Below are positions 35,714 to 45,474 of a stretch of 64,000 nucleotides of DNA, in pieces. This DNA comes from Dyadobacter sp. CY323 (GTDB lineage Bacteria; Bacteroidota; Bacteroidia; Cytophagales; Spirosomataceae), in assembly GCF_021390245.1 (NCBI RefSeq), contig NZ_JAJUXH010000029.1, positions 1-64,000 on the forward strand, read 5' to 3'. The translations under genes and the position numbers were made by a program. Under the pieces are notes generated by a model. It was given only the letters and a program-made list of their open reading frames with translations. It ran no database searches and was not told the origin of the DNA. How positions within the stretch are numbered: the stretch's first letter is position 1; every line of letters starts with the position of its first letter.

Positions 35714-38700
35714 ATGGTCAGAACTTTACTGAATTGCATAGCATTACTATCTCTCTTGCTTTGCCTGCTGGTACCTTCTCACGCTCAGAAAACAAAAGAA
35801 ACGAAACAATCAGAATTGCCAGGTAGCCCGAGGCCAGGGACGTCGGGCGATGTATTGAAATGTGCCGTTCACGAATTAACCATCGACCAGCGAATCGCAT
35901 TAGAGATGGAAATGGATAGGGCCGCGCGGATCAGGAATGCGGGCGGCAGAGTATTTGCAGCTATTACCTGGATTCCCATTCGTCCGCATATACTGCGCAG
36001 AAACGATGGAAACGGGGGCTACAGCGTCAATAGTCTTAACAACATACTTGCCCTGGCCAACAGCTATCACATTCAAAACGGCACCGGCATCCAGTTTTTT
36101 TATGCGGGTACTTCATTCGATTATATTGATAATACGAATTGGTACAACAATTTCACAACCACCATTGAAGGCGCTGTTGCAAACTCCCGGGACGCACCCA
36201 ATGCTCTGAACCAATACTACGTCAACTACACGAGCGAGGCCTGGGCAGGATATGCTTATTACCCCACCAATCAGCAGTCTTCTACACGCTCTTTTATACT
36301 CACAGGATATCCCGAGACGGAAGACGACCTGGCAAACCGTGTGGTGCCTCACGAACTGGGGCACACCTTTAACCTGCTCCATACTTTTGGCAATAGCAAT
36401 GGTACGGAACCTTCTACCGAACTTGTAACCCGAGGCCCGGGTGCGAATTGTTCGTACACGGGCGATATGCTTTGCGAAACCCCGGCGGACCCGTTCGGAA
36501 TGGAAGGCAGTTCCGTCATCAACGTGAACGGATGCATTTCCTACAATGGAACGGCATTGGATGCAAATGGTGAAGCATATACTCCCTCCGTTTCCAATTT
36601 GATGGGATATTATCAAACCTGCGCCCACCATTTTGTGCCCAGCCAGTATGAGCGTATGCAGACAGCCCTTGCCCTGCGTCAAAGTCATACTGCCTATTCG
36701 CTTGACTACCCCTCGACTGATGTTCCGGCAGTCACTAACCTGACAGCCAGCTACAACCAGGCTGCTGTGAGCGTAGTGCTGACCTGGCAAGACAATGCTT
36801 CCAACGAAATGGGGTATTTTATTGAACGTTCCCTCTCTTCTGAATCCGGTTATATACCTATCGGGGGTGTGGGGCCGAATATGACCACATTTACAGATAC
36901 AAAGGCCGGAGCTACCACCAGCTATTTTTATCGTATAAGGCCCTCCAACAGTACGGAGGGGATCAGCGCGACGGCGTCGGTCACAACAGACTGCTCTGTA
37001 CCACGAAACATGAAAACGATTGACGTAACGACCTCCCGTGCTGAATTGGACTGGTTAGAGTCAGGCCCGGGAGTTAATTATGATTTGCGCTGGCGGGTTG
37101 CCTATACGGCCAACTGGACGGATGTCGACAACCTCACTACACCGAATTACACATTAGGCAACCTGACGCCGGGCGTGAATTACGAATGGCAGGTGCGCAA
37201 TAAATGCACATCCGGATCTTCGGCATATACCGCGTCCATGGTTTTCAGCACGGCACTCTGTCCATATCCTCTCGGCGCTGAAAGTACCAACATTAGTACC
37301 AACAGTGCGCAGCTCAGCTGGATCAACATGGGAGTAAGCACCGTGTACGAGTTGCAATGGAAGGAGGCTTCATCTTCCAGCTGGACGATAATAAGTAATC
37401 TCACAACTCCAGGCTATTCATTGACAGGCTTAGATGTGGGTGTCAGTTATGACTGGCAAGTACGCCGGGCCTGCGAACAGAATACGTTCTCTGAATTCAC
37501 AGGTGGGAGTTTCCGGACACTTTCCCCTAATTGCACGCCGACGTATGCTGGCGGCTGTTCAGATTATGGGTTGAAATCCGTTTCCCTCAACAGTGTTATG
37601 CTCAGTGAGAATTCGGGCTGTTCACCCAACGGATATGACACTCTCCCAGGTACAACGACCGTATCACCGGGGCAGACAGTGCCCTTTGTAGCCACGTTTC
37701 TAAATACTCTGAATCCTTTGGGGGCTGCCATCTGGATGGATGCTAACCGGAATGGCTTCTTCGAGGACAATGAGCGGGTGTTTTATACACCTTCGCTGGT
37801 CACAGGTTTGGTATCAGGGGACCTCACCATTCCTATAACTTCCCCAGGGCCTCTTTCTATGCGTGTCTCAGTTGCATTTTATGCGACCCCCAACAGCTCT
37901 TGCGCTAATTACTCATTGGGAGAAACAGAGGATTATGTTCTCACTGTGGGTGGCGAAATCATAACCTGTACGCCGACTTACACGAATGAATGTTCAGGAG
38001 AGGCTGGGTTGAGACGAGTCGTCGTAAATGGTGCCGTATTGAGTGAGAATTCCGGTTGTTCACCAAACGGATATTCAGAAATGCCGGGAATTGCCTATGT
38101 CCAGGGGGGGCAAACTGTCATGATCAGTGGCAATCTCCTCGACGAATATGCGCCTCATGGAATTGCCGTTTGGCTGGATATAAACCGGAACGCTGTTTTT
38201 GAGCCTGGGGAACTGGTATTTAGTACTCCTGAGGCGAAGCCGAGTGCTTTTTCAGGCAGTTTCGTCGTTCCTTCCGGACTTGCGCCGGGGCCACTTCCCA
38301 TGCGCATTGTTTCCGCTTTCCAAACAATTCCGATGAACGCATGCGGGAACTACAATTTTGGAGAAACAGAGGATTACACCTTAACAATTGAAGACCCGAC
38401 GCAATGCATTGTTAATATTTCGGATACGAGGACAATACTTAGCTGCAATAGACCGTCCATCGAATTAACGGCCTCTACGGCATTTCCGGGTGCCACTTTC
38501 CAATGGAGCACAGGAGCTACCACAGCATCCATTGATGTGGCCACTGCCGGAATCTACACCGTGACGATGACGAGTGGCAGCTGCACGGCAACGCAGGCGA
38601 AAACGGTTACCGGGAGCTCAACGACAATATCTGCAACAATTTCGGGCCTTGACGCGCTAAGCTGCAGCGAAAGAAGGATCACATTGACTGCCAATACCGA

Positions 38701-40624
38701 TTCTCAAAACCCGACCTACATTTGGAGTACCGGGTCGACTGCAAAGACGATCAATGTTACTACTCCGGGAACTTACACCGTGACGGTCACAAGCGGAAGC
38801 TGTTCCACTACTGCAACCAAAACAGTTACGGGAAGCACCGCACCGCCAACAGTCAGTGTTACAAGTCCGTCAACCGTACTATCCTGTTCACGGACATCAA
38901 TCCAGCTGACGGCGACAACAACTGCAACAAATCCGACCTACCTGTGGAGCAACGGTGAAACAACCAGACGAATCATTGTCACTACTGCCGGAAGTTACAC
39001 CGTCACCATTACCAGCCAGGAAGGTTGTATCTCGACCGCCTCCCGAAATATCACTGGCTTTGGCGATCCTTTGACTGTCAGGCTTGTTCCCAGCACTACC
39101 GTTCTTACGTGCGAAAACCCCAGTTCGACGATTAGTCCGGTCGTCAGTTTTGGGAATGGCGTCACCTATAAATGGAACACGGGTGCAACAACACCCGGAC
39201 TGTCGGTTTACACTGCTGGTACGTATATTTTAGTTGTTACCAGTGGGACTTGCACGGCAAGTGATACGGTTGTTATCACCGGAACGATACCTACACCCGA
39301 GCTCACTACAATCCTCACGAATCAGACCTACTGCAACTATGAATTCGTACCCGAGTTTGCACTGGCAGGCACGCAGGAAGGGGTTACTTTTAACATTACC
39401 GGCGGAAGTGCAATCAATATGTCTAACCAGACGGGTGTGACCTCGATTTCTTCATTTTACGCCGTCAACCCAGGAACTACGCCGATAACTGCAACGATCA
39501 CGGTCACTCCCAAAACAAGCTGCGCCACAGGAAGTCCTGTCACTTTTACCATTACAGTCAACCCTTCCACGCTGGCCATTGCCGGTGATCGGGTCACTAC
39601 TATTGCAGGGTCAGATCCCGCCCAGATCTTTGCCGACGACTGCCGGATTATTGCCTCCATCACTCCTTCCGGCGCCAGCCCGGTCAGTGGGGAAATTGTG
39701 TCAACGGTCTACATCGACGAAACGGTACCTTCGGCCAGGCCATACGTTGCAAGACATTATGATCTGTCTCCGACCGTCAACCCCGCCGGGGCCACCGCTA
39801 CCATCACCTTATACTTTACTCAGGAGGATTTTAATAACTATAATGCAGCCGCCGGGGACATCCTGCTGCCCTCATCACCTACAGACAGCAAGGCAAACCT
39901 GTACATCAATCAGTTCCACGGAACATCCCAGACCGGTGCTCCCAATACCTACTCGGGAGAAGCAGGCCTTCCTTTTCATCCTGGGGAAGACAACATCCAC
40001 TGGGCCGAGGTTTTGAAGAGGTGGGAGATTACATTTGATGTGACTGGGTTTAGCGGATTTTTTGTTACTGGAAACTCAAGCCCACTACCGGTTACCCTGG
40101 CCAGAATGAGAGCCAAGGTAATTGAAAACACGGATGTCGCGATTGAATGGGAAACCAGTTCAGAAGTAAATTTTGACCGCTTCGAATTGCAAAAAAGTTC
40201 AAATCCCAAAAATGGTTTCGTTTTTCTGTCAAACATCGCTCCGCAGCCAGGTACAGGCAAATATCAGTACCTGGACAGGGATGTCCAATCGGGTGCCACG
40301 CAATATTACCGCCTGAAGATGATCGATCTGGATGGTAGCCACGCATGGAGTAAAATCGTTTCTGCCCGGCTGGAAAAGGCGTCAGTTGAGGTAACTGTCT
40401 TTCCAAACCCTGCCGGAAACGAGTTTACAATTACTTCCTCAGTGCCGATTGTGGGGTTTAAGTTGATTAACGATGCAGGAAAAACTGTTTTTGACAAACC
40501 GACCGAGAGTGAGACCCAAAAACAAAAATTGAATGTAAATAGCTATCAAAGCGGGATATACCATCTCAGGATTCGTCTCAGGGATGGCACTGAACTAGTC
40601 AGAAAGATTTCATTGATCAAATAA
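35714..40624 (+). CDS. secreted modular M43 (pappalysin-like) zinc metalloprotease with T9SS sorting domain
   Basis: The protein is 1636 residues from ATG at 35714, chosen because it gives a signal peptide ending SHAQ; a frame from TTG 35651 is longer. The catalytic domain carries HELGHTFNLLH (His213, Glu214, His217, His223), the extended zinc site of M43 peptidases. Then follow three fibronectin type III-like domains (about 338-425, 426-512, 515-600), two GEVED domains (about 607-895, each with IWMDANRNG-type and GETEDY motifs), four Ig/PKD-like repeats of about 78 residues with WSTG and YTVT cores (about 896-1195), further beta-rich sequence, a module starting LPVTLARM near 1458 and a C-terminal T9SS sorting domain (VFPNPAGNEF near 1562). 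It is expected to be an extracellular protease or matrix-acting adhesin. Confidence 0.92.
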   Translation: MVRTLLNCIALLSLLLCLLVPSHAQKTKETKQSELPGSPRPGTSGDVLKCAVHELTIDQRIALEMEMDRAARIRNAGGRVFAAITWIPIRPHILRRNDGNGGYSVNSLNNILALANSYHIQNGTGIQFFYAGTSFDYIDNTNWYNNFTTTIEGAVANSRDAPNALNQYYVNYTSEAWAGYAYYPTNQQSSTRSFILTGYPETEDDLANRVVPHELGHTFNLLHTFGNSNGTEPSTELVTRGPGANCSYTGDMLCETPADPFGMEGSSVINVNGCISYNGTALDANGEAYTPSVSNLMGYYQTCAHHFVPSQYERMQTALALRQSHTAYSLDYPSTDVPAVTNLTASYNQAAVSVVLTWQDNASNEMGYFIERSLSSESGYIPIGGVGPNMTTFTDTKAGATTSYFYRIRPSNSTEGISATASVTTDCSVPRNMKTIDVTTSRAELDWLESGPGVNYDLRWRVAYTANWTDVDNLTTPNYTLGNLTPGVNYEWQVRNKCTSGSSAYTASMVFSTALCPYPLGAESTNISTNSAQLSWINMGVSTVYELQWKEASSSSWTIISNLTTPGYSLTGLDVGVSYDWQVRRACEQNTFSEFTGGSFRTLSPNCTPTYAGGCSDYGLKSVSLNSVMLSENSGCSPNGYDTLPGTTTVSPGQTVPFVATFLNTLNPLGAAIWMDANRNGFFEDNERVFYTPSLVTGLVSGDLTIPITSPGPLSMRVSVAFYATPNSSCANYSLGETEDYVLTVGGEIITCTPTYTNECSGEAGLRRVVVNGAVLSENSGCSPNGYSEMPGIAYVQGGQTVMISGNLLDEYAPHGIAVWLDINRNAVFEPGELVFSTPEAKPSAFSGSFVVPSGLAPGPLPMRIVSAFQTIPMNACGNYNFGETEDYTLTIEDPTQCIVNISDTRTILSCNRPSIELTASTAFPGATFQWSTGATTASIDVATAGIYTVTMTSGSCTATQAKTVTGSSTTISATISGLDALSCSERRITLTANTDSQNPTYIWSTGSTAKTINVTTPGTYTVTVTSGSCSTTATKTVTGSTAPPTVSVTSPSTVLSCSRTSIQLTATTTATNPTYLWSNGETTRRIIVTTAGSYTVTITSQEGCISTASRNITGFGDPLTVRLVPSTTVLTCENPSSTISPVVSFGNGVTYKWNTGATTPGLSVYTAGTYILVVTSGTCTASDTVVITGTIPTPELTTILTNQTYCNYEFVPEFALAGTQEGVTFNITGGSAINMSNQTGVTSISSFYAVNPGTTPITATITVTPKTSCATGSPVTFTITVNPSTLAIAGDRVTTIAGSDPAQIFADDCRIIASITPSGASPVSGEIVSTVYIDETVPSARPYVARHYDLSPTVNPAGATATITLYFTQEDFNNYNAAAGDILLPSSPTDSKANLYINQFHGTSQTGAPNTYSGEAGLPFHPGEDNIHWAEVLKRWEITFDVTGFSGFFVTGNSSPLPVTLARMRAKVIENTDVAIEWETSSEVNFDRFELQKSSNPKNGFVFLSNIAPQPGTGKYQYLDRDVQSGATQYYRLKMIDLDGSHAWSKIVSARLEKASVEVTVFPNPAGNEFTITSSVPIVGFKLINDAGKTVFDKPTESETQKQKLNVNSYQSGIYHLRIRLRDGTELVRKISLIK

Positions 40625-40871
40625 TTCTTTTACTTCCGCAGCCATCCCAGCTTGCTGATCTCCAAAGAAATTACACGCCTCCGATTTCACATTGGCGGGC
40701 ACTTTTCACGTATGTAAAACCAGGTCCGGATCCGGGTGCGCCGGCTAAGCTGCAACATCGCATGAAAACTGAAGTTCTCGCAATCTCATAAGTTTACGAC
40801 TTTAAGAAGGTGCATGGGGTTTTAAGCCGCTTACAACTTTTATTGGAGGACAAGGTCGTCGATGTATATGA

Positions 40872-41027
40872 AAAGTGTGGTTGAAAGTCACTACACAATC
40901 GGTACCAGCTCTGCTTACTGAAAATAGTAGATACAACATCAATATTCTGTTAGTTGATGACCATTTTACGAAAGACTTCAAAAATTTTACCGGCCAAACA
41001 CCTGGAAATTTCAAACGGTCGATATAA
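40872..41027 (+). pseudogene. remnant of an AraC-family regulator (C-terminal end only)
   Basis: The frame ending at TAA 41025-41027 reads HFTKDFKNFTGQTPGNFKRS, the signature end of an AraC DNA-binding domain (positions 40962-41021). Upstream the same frame stays open only back to 40872, with no start and no further resemblance, so the rest of the gene is lost. It lies in the 418-bp gap behind the metalloprotease. Nothing else is visible there. Confidence 0.65.
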
Positions 41028-41042
41028 TCATCTGCATACGGA

Positions 41043-41417
41043 TCAAATTACTATTCCACTGCCGCCAATTACTTTAATACCTCCATTGAATTTTTTCCAA
41101 AACCGGATATAGCGATAGGTAGCCTCAAATGCTACATCATTATATTTTCCTTTCAAATCCATGGTCAAGATGATAACTGCGGTGTCACCGATGATATTCA
41201 GGTTTTCAACTTTGGGGTCGAGCTCATCGATCTTGAGCGCCCCATCCTGATATGTTTGCAGATCCATCTCTTTGGTAATGACCTCTCCACTGGGAATGAT
41301 AAACAACAAATCCTTGTGTAATAACTCATCAAGCATAGATGCACTGCCTTCTTTTATCGCCTGATATAGTTTGTTCTCCTGTTCAAGGATGTTTTTCTCT
41401 GTCAGTATCTTATCCAT
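41043..41417 (-). CDS. NTF2/SnoaL-like protein (DUF4440 type)
   Basis: This 124-residue soluble protein has the cone-fold pattern: a helical N-terminus (EQENKLYQAIKEGSASMLDELL), LLFIIPSGEVITKEMDL, then alternating strands ending in YRYIRFWKKFNGGIKVIGGS. The W and the YIRFW strand are typical of DUF4440 proteins, most of which have no known substrate. It is the only intact gene in this stretch and lies antisense between two gene remnants. ATG at 41417 is the natural start. Confidence 0.82.
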   Translation of the reverse strand: MDKILTEKNILEQENKLYQAIKEGSASMLDELLHKDLLFIIPSGEVITKEMDLQTYQDGALKIDELDPKVENLNIIGDTAVIILTMDLKGKYNDVAFEATYRYIRFWKKFNGGIKVIGGSGIVI

Positions 41418-41566
41418 TATCTCTTCGGTTCAGAATCGTAAGTAATTGTCATAGCCTCGCAAATTTAGATGATAACTTGTATGGTGGGGAATGAGTGGAT
41501 AGAAAACGATTTTACAATTACTGTAAGCTTCATTGCTACACCTTTGCAATGTAGTCTTCCACTTAG

Positions 41567-41971
41567 GCTCTATATAGTAGGCGCTTTTGGGGTATCCAAA
41601 TCGATTCGTTGGGCCGACAGACGTTGGAACTGCATCGAACCAGATCCTATGACTACGGTCTTTACAATCTTCACGCATTGATGACACTGGCAATAATGGG
41701 GGAGCAAGTCGGTGTGGATCTTTGGGGGTATAACACCGATCCGGGCAGCAAAAGAAATATTCGCGAATCCATACGTTACATGGCTGGGTTCGGGACATCG
41801 GATATGGTATGGCCCTTTGAGCAAATCGCCGAGAAATCGATCAGTCTTGCCTATGAAGACGGGGATCATTTCTCGAGATATTATCCTTATGATCTGTACA
41901 GCGCCCTTCGCATAGGCTATAATCTACGGGGACCCTTACTTTCTTGCTGTAATGGCAAAATTGCCAAATGA
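41567..41971 (+). pseudogene. fragment of an alginate-lyase-like gene
   Basis: The frame from 41567 to TGA at 41971 encodes WGIQIDSLGRQTLELHRTRS followed by YDYGLYNLHALMTLAIMGEQ and then VGVDLWGY, resembling the C-terminal half of the alginate lyase family (PF05426-type) found in Bacteroidota degradation loci. There is no signal peptide, no start and no N-terminal half; the in-frame stop at 41564 cuts it off. It is about one third of a normal gene. The preceding 150 bp and following 180 bp contain no further recognisable part, so deletion has removed them. Confidence 0.65.
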
Positions 41972-42105
41972 AAAAACCGGTACAAATCGGTCTAACCTCA
42001 TTGTGGCTATTGAATAATGGTTCGGGTCGAAAGTGACAGTTGCGTTGCATTTATAGCCAGTTTTGGTTTTAATACGGAAGAAAATAGCCATTCCAGTGGC
42101 GTGTC

Positions 42106-42134
42106 ATAAAATCTATTAAACCAATAGATTTTAT
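42106..42134 (+). promoter_or_regulatory. perfect 12-bp inverted repeat upstream of the sulfatase genes
   Basis: Arms ATAAAATCTATT (42106-42117) and AATAGATTTTAT (42123-42134) are exact complements around a 5-nt loop AAACC. The dyad ends 17 bp before a TTG and 41 bp before the GTG start of the first sulfatase. It could be an operator, an RNA hairpin at the ribosome-binding region, or a terminator for the lost upstream gene; no long T-tract follows, so the last is less likely. Confidence 0.5.
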
Positions 42135-42175
42135 ATCATTCCTGCTTAGTTTTGGAATTGACTGATACTAATCGC

Positions 42176-43594
42176 GTGAAAAACGGAATATTCTTTCTGG
42201 TCATAACCCTGGTAACCGCCTGCCTTTTGGCATTCAGAAATCCTGAAAACGAAACAACCCGAAACAAACTGCCTAATATCATTTTCATTATGGGGGACGA
42301 CCTTTCGATGACGGATACCGAGCCTTTTGGAAGTACCCAGGTGCGCACGCCCAACATGGTGAGGCTTGCCAAAGAGGGGCTTTGTCTGGATAATATGTTC
42401 AACATGATCCCGATCTGTGCGCCCACCCGCCAGTCACTGCTGACGGGGCTGGGGCCTGTACGCAATGGCGCATTTCCGAATCACAGCCAGATTTATCCCG
42501 GCATTAAAACACTGCCTGTTTACCTGAAAGAACTGGGTTACAACGTGGCATTGGCCGGCAAGCGGCATTATGCGCCGGAAGCGGCGTACCCGTTTGATTT
42601 TCTAGGCGGGCGAGATCATGACGACGGAAGCGGGCAGGACATCGATCTGATCAAAGCAGAGGATTATATCAAAAAATCCACGGGCAAGCCATTTTTCCTG
42701 ATGTTCACCAGTAACCAGCCGCACAGCCCGTGGACGCGCGGCAACCAGAAAGCCTATGATCCGCAAAAGATCAAACTGGGCGCCAACATGGTCGACACCC
42801 CATTGACGCGTAACCAGATGGCCAAATATTTTGCCGAAATAACTTATTTGGATAGTCTGGTAGGTGTTTGTCTCGATATGGTGGAACGCTCGGGACAAAA
42901 AGAAAATACCGTTGTAATGTTTGCCACAGAACAAGGCAATTCATTTCCTTTTTCCAAATGGACACTTTACGATCAGGGACTTCGCTCTGGTTTTATTGTG
43001 CGGTGGCCGGGGAAAGTAAAACCGGGGACCCGGAATGCCGCGATGGTCGAGTATCCTGATATTCTGCCGACATTGATCGACATTGCCGGAGGGAATCCTT
43101 TTAAAATCAATACCGGTTCAAATGATGCCAATGGTAACGCCGGTTTCGATGGGTTGAGTTTCAAAAAAGTATTGCTTGGTCAAGCCAGCGCTTTCAGGGA
43201 AGAGGTTTACGGCGTCAACACCACCCGCGGAATTATCGATGGCAGCGATGCGTACGCGAGCCGGTCCGTGCGGAACCTGGATTATCTTTATATCCGTAAC
43301 CTAAACTACCAGGCCAGATATGCCAATGTGGTGACTAATTCAGCTTTGTTTAAAACCTGGGTAGCCAAAGATTCGGTACGCGCGACTGCATATGTGACCC
43401 GACCGGAAGAAGAGCTTTACAATGTCAAATCCGATCCTTATCAGCTTACAAACCTGGCAGCAAATGCAAAGTTCAAAACTGTAAAAGCTCAATTACGCAC
43501 TAAACTCGACGCTTTTATGAAGCAGCAGGGCGACAAAGGCATTGAGACAGAAATGCAGGCGATGGAACGCCAGCCAAAAAACAAAGCAGAATGA
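42176..43594 (+). CDS. sulfatase (family S1, Cys-type)
   Basis: The protein is 472 residues from GTG at 42176; a TTG at 42152 is the only earlier start and no ATG is available. A hydrophobic export segment (GIFFLVITLVTACLLAF) follows the start. The formylglycine signature is intact: C81-A-P-T-R in PICAPTRQSLLTG. Metal-site residues are in FIMGDDLS near the N-terminus; the distal block reads TEQGNSFPFSKW instead of the common DNG/DHG type, which I associate with a natural sulfatase subgroup. It hydrolyses sulfate esters of an unknown glycan in the periplasm after activation by a formylglycine-generating enzyme, which is not in the window. Its stop overlaps the next sulfatase start. Confidence 0.9.
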   Translation: MKNGIFFLVITLVTACLLAFRNPENETTRNKLPNIIFIMGDDLSMTDTEPFGSTQVRTPNMVRLAKEGLCLDNMFNMIPICAPTRQSLLTGLGPVRNGAFPNHSQIYPGIKTLPVYLKELGYNVALAGKRHYAPEAAYPFDFLGGRDHDDGSGQDIDLIKAEDYIKKSTGKPFFLMFTSNQPHSPWTRGNQKAYDPQKIKLGANMVDTPLTRNQMAKYFAEITYLDSLVGVCLDMVERSGQKENTVVMFATEQGNSFPFSKWTLYDQGLRSGFIVRWPGKVKPGTRNAAMVEYPDILPTLIDIAGGNPFKINTGSNDANGNAGFDGLSFKKVLLGQASAFREEVYGVNTTRGIIDGSDAYASRSVRNLDYLYIRNLNYQARYANVVTNSALFKTWVAKDSVRATAYVTRPEEELYNVKSDPYQLTNLAANAKFKTVKAQLRTKLDAFMKQQGDKGIETEMQAMERQPKNKAE

Positions 43595-45195
43595 AATTCT
43601 TAATCGCTTCGATTGCCTTTTGCACAATGGGCTTCACTGCCGCCCTTTTTAATAAACCGGAAGAAAAACCGGTCGCTGCAAATGCCAAACCAAATATCGT
43701 TGTCATTATGGCCGACGATATGGGTTTCTCCTACATCGGTTGTTACGGCGGGGAAATAACCACCCCGAATATCGATGAACTCGCCAATCGGGGCGTCAGG
43801 TTTACGCAATTTTATAACAATGCCCGCTGCTGTCCCACCCTCGCGAGTCTTCTCACCGGCCTACATCCGCACCAGGCTGGAATTGGGCATATGTCCGAAG
43901 ATCCCGAGAGCACTACCGGTCACGACGATGGCGTGGATGGTTACCGTGGATATCTGAGCAAAAATACCGTCACGATTCCCGAGGTATTGAAAACCGCCGG
44001 GTACCACACGTATATGTCGGGCAAATGGCATGTGGGTATGCATGGTAAAGAAAAGTGGCCTTTGCAGCGCGGCTTTGAGAAGTTCTACGGAATTCTGGGC
44101 GGTGGATCAAGTTACCTGCGCCCGTTCGCGCCGCGCGGCGTCACGACCGACAATGGGGAAATGCAGTATGATTTTCCGGATGGTTATTACACGACCGACG
44201 CTTTCACCACCAAGGCCATTGATTTTATTAAAGACCAAAAAGATAGCAAACCTTTCTTTTTGTATTTGGCATACACTGCACCGCACTGGCCGCTGCAGGC
44301 AAAAAAAGAGGACATTGCGCTATTTATCGAAAAATATGAAGTCGGCTGGGATTCGATAGGGCGGGAACGGCTCCGAAAACAACTTGCCCTGGGCGTTACC
44401 AAACCCGAATGGGGCAAAGCCCAGCGCGAAATGCGCCCATGGAACCAACTGACCGAAAAAGAAAAGGATGATGTTTCTTACCGCATGGCCGTATATGCAG
44501 CCCAGATTTACAGCATGGATCAGAATATCGGAAAAGTAATCAGGGAATTAAAGGCTCAAAAAAAGTTTGAAAATACCCTGATCGTCTTTCTGTCTGACAA
44601 CGGTGCCTGCGCCGAACCTTATCAGGAGCTGGGCGGCAAGCCCCAGGCGGAAGTGAATGATCCCTCCAAATTCTGGCTGGTTTCGTACGGCACAGGTTGG
44701 GCCAATACTTCCAATATGCCATTTAAGAAATGGAAGAACTCGACTTATGAAGGTGGCATCGCAACCCCTTTTATCGCCTGCTGGCCAAATGGGATTAAGT
44801 CCCAGGTAGGAAAATGGAGCCAAACACCCTACCATCTCATTGATATGATAGCAACGTTTGCGGAAATCGGCGAGGCGAAATATCCAAAGACAAATGCGGG
44901 CAATATTATTATCCCTACGGAAGGGATCAGCATGTTACCTGCATTCAAGACTGGAAAGGGAGCGACGCACGAGTACTTTTATTGGGAGCATGAAGAAAAT
45001 TGTGCAGTCCGCCACGGGGATTGGAAGGCAGTGAAACGACTTCCAAAAGGTGCCTGGGAGCTATACAATCTCAAAAATGACCGCACCGAAAGAAACAACC
45101 TGGCTGCGGCCAATCCGGAAATAGTCAGAGATCTCGACGCAAAATGGCAGGCTTGGGCCGATTCGCATAAAGTTTTTCCGAAAGGACACCGGTGA
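43591..45195 (+). CDS. arylsulfatase-type sulfatase with Arg-to-Leu change in the FGly signature
   Basis: This 534-residue full-length protein has an export signal (FLIASIAFCTMGFTAALF). Conserved parts include VVIMADDMGFSYIGCYGGEI, the HPHQAGIGHM block, SGKWHVG, APHWPLQA, FLSDNGACAEP and FKKWKNSTYEGG, all as in active enzymes. The signature, however, reads C80-C81-P82-T83-L84 (codon CTC at 43840-43842) where C-x-P-T-R is expected. That Arg is needed for recognition by the formylglycine-generating enzyme and lies in the active site, so the enzyme may be unmodified and inactive, or altered. The remaining gene is undamaged. Start ATG overlaps the previous stop (ATGA), so both sulfatases are co-transcribed. 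Confidence 0.92.
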   Translation: MKFLIASIAFCTMGFTAALFNKPEEKPVAANAKPNIVVIMADDMGFSYIGCYGGEITTPNIDELANRGVRFTQFYNNARCCPTLASLLTGLHPHQAGIGHMSEDPESTTGHDDGVDGYRGYLSKNTVTIPEVLKTAGYHTYMSGKWHVGMHGKEKWPLQRGFEKFYGILGGGSSYLRPFAPRGVTTDNGEMQYDFPDGYYTTDAFTTKAIDFIKDQKDSKPFFLYLAYTAPHWPLQAKKEDIALFIEKYEVGWDSIGRERLRKQLALGVTKPEWGKAQREMRPWNQLTEKEKDDVSYRMAVYAAQIYSMDQNIGKVIRELKAQKKFENTLIVFLSDNGACAEPYQELGGKPQAEVNDPSKFWLVSYGTGWANTSNMPFKKWKNSTYEGGIATPFIACWPNGIKSQVGKWSQTPYHLIDMIATFAEIGEAKYPKTNAGNIIIPTEGISMLPAFKTGKGATHEYFYWEHEENCAVRHGDWKAVKRLPKGAWELYNLKNDRTERNNLAAANPEIVRDLDAKWQAWADSHKVFPKGHR

Positions 45196-45370
45196 AAGCC
45201 AAGCGCAAGGGGCAGCCGACAAACCGGCCAATGACAAACCGGCCACCCGTCCCAATATCCTTTTTCCATTCGCCGATGACCTGCGTGCCGATGCGCTGGG
45301 CTACGCGGGAAACTAAATCATTCAAACCCCAAACCTCGACCAGCTCGCCCAATCAGGAGTGCGCTTCTTT
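45191..45370 (+). pseudogene. N-terminal fragment of a third sulfatase, with in-frame stop
   Basis: Directly behind the second sulfatase, shifted by one base, the frame reads ATRPNILFPFADDLRADALG then YAGN, TAA at 45314-45316, and IIQTPNLDQLAQSGVRFF, the classic sulfatase N-terminus. There is no start codon, the stop interrupts it, and homology ends at about 45370, before the signature region. It is the relic of a third gene in the sulfatase operon. Confidence 0.8.
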
Positions 45371-45474
45371 TTAAGGTGCCGGTAACAAGAAAATGGTGAT
45401 GGGCAAAGTCTTGCGTACGTAATTGCAAAAATCTTCCAAATGAGTAAACGCGGGTTTGTTCCGGTCGATCAATT

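Noticed and set aside
41430..41798. 122-codon minus-strand open frame
   Set aside because: It is antisense to the alginate-lyase relic, whose plus-strand translation gives a clear family resemblance.
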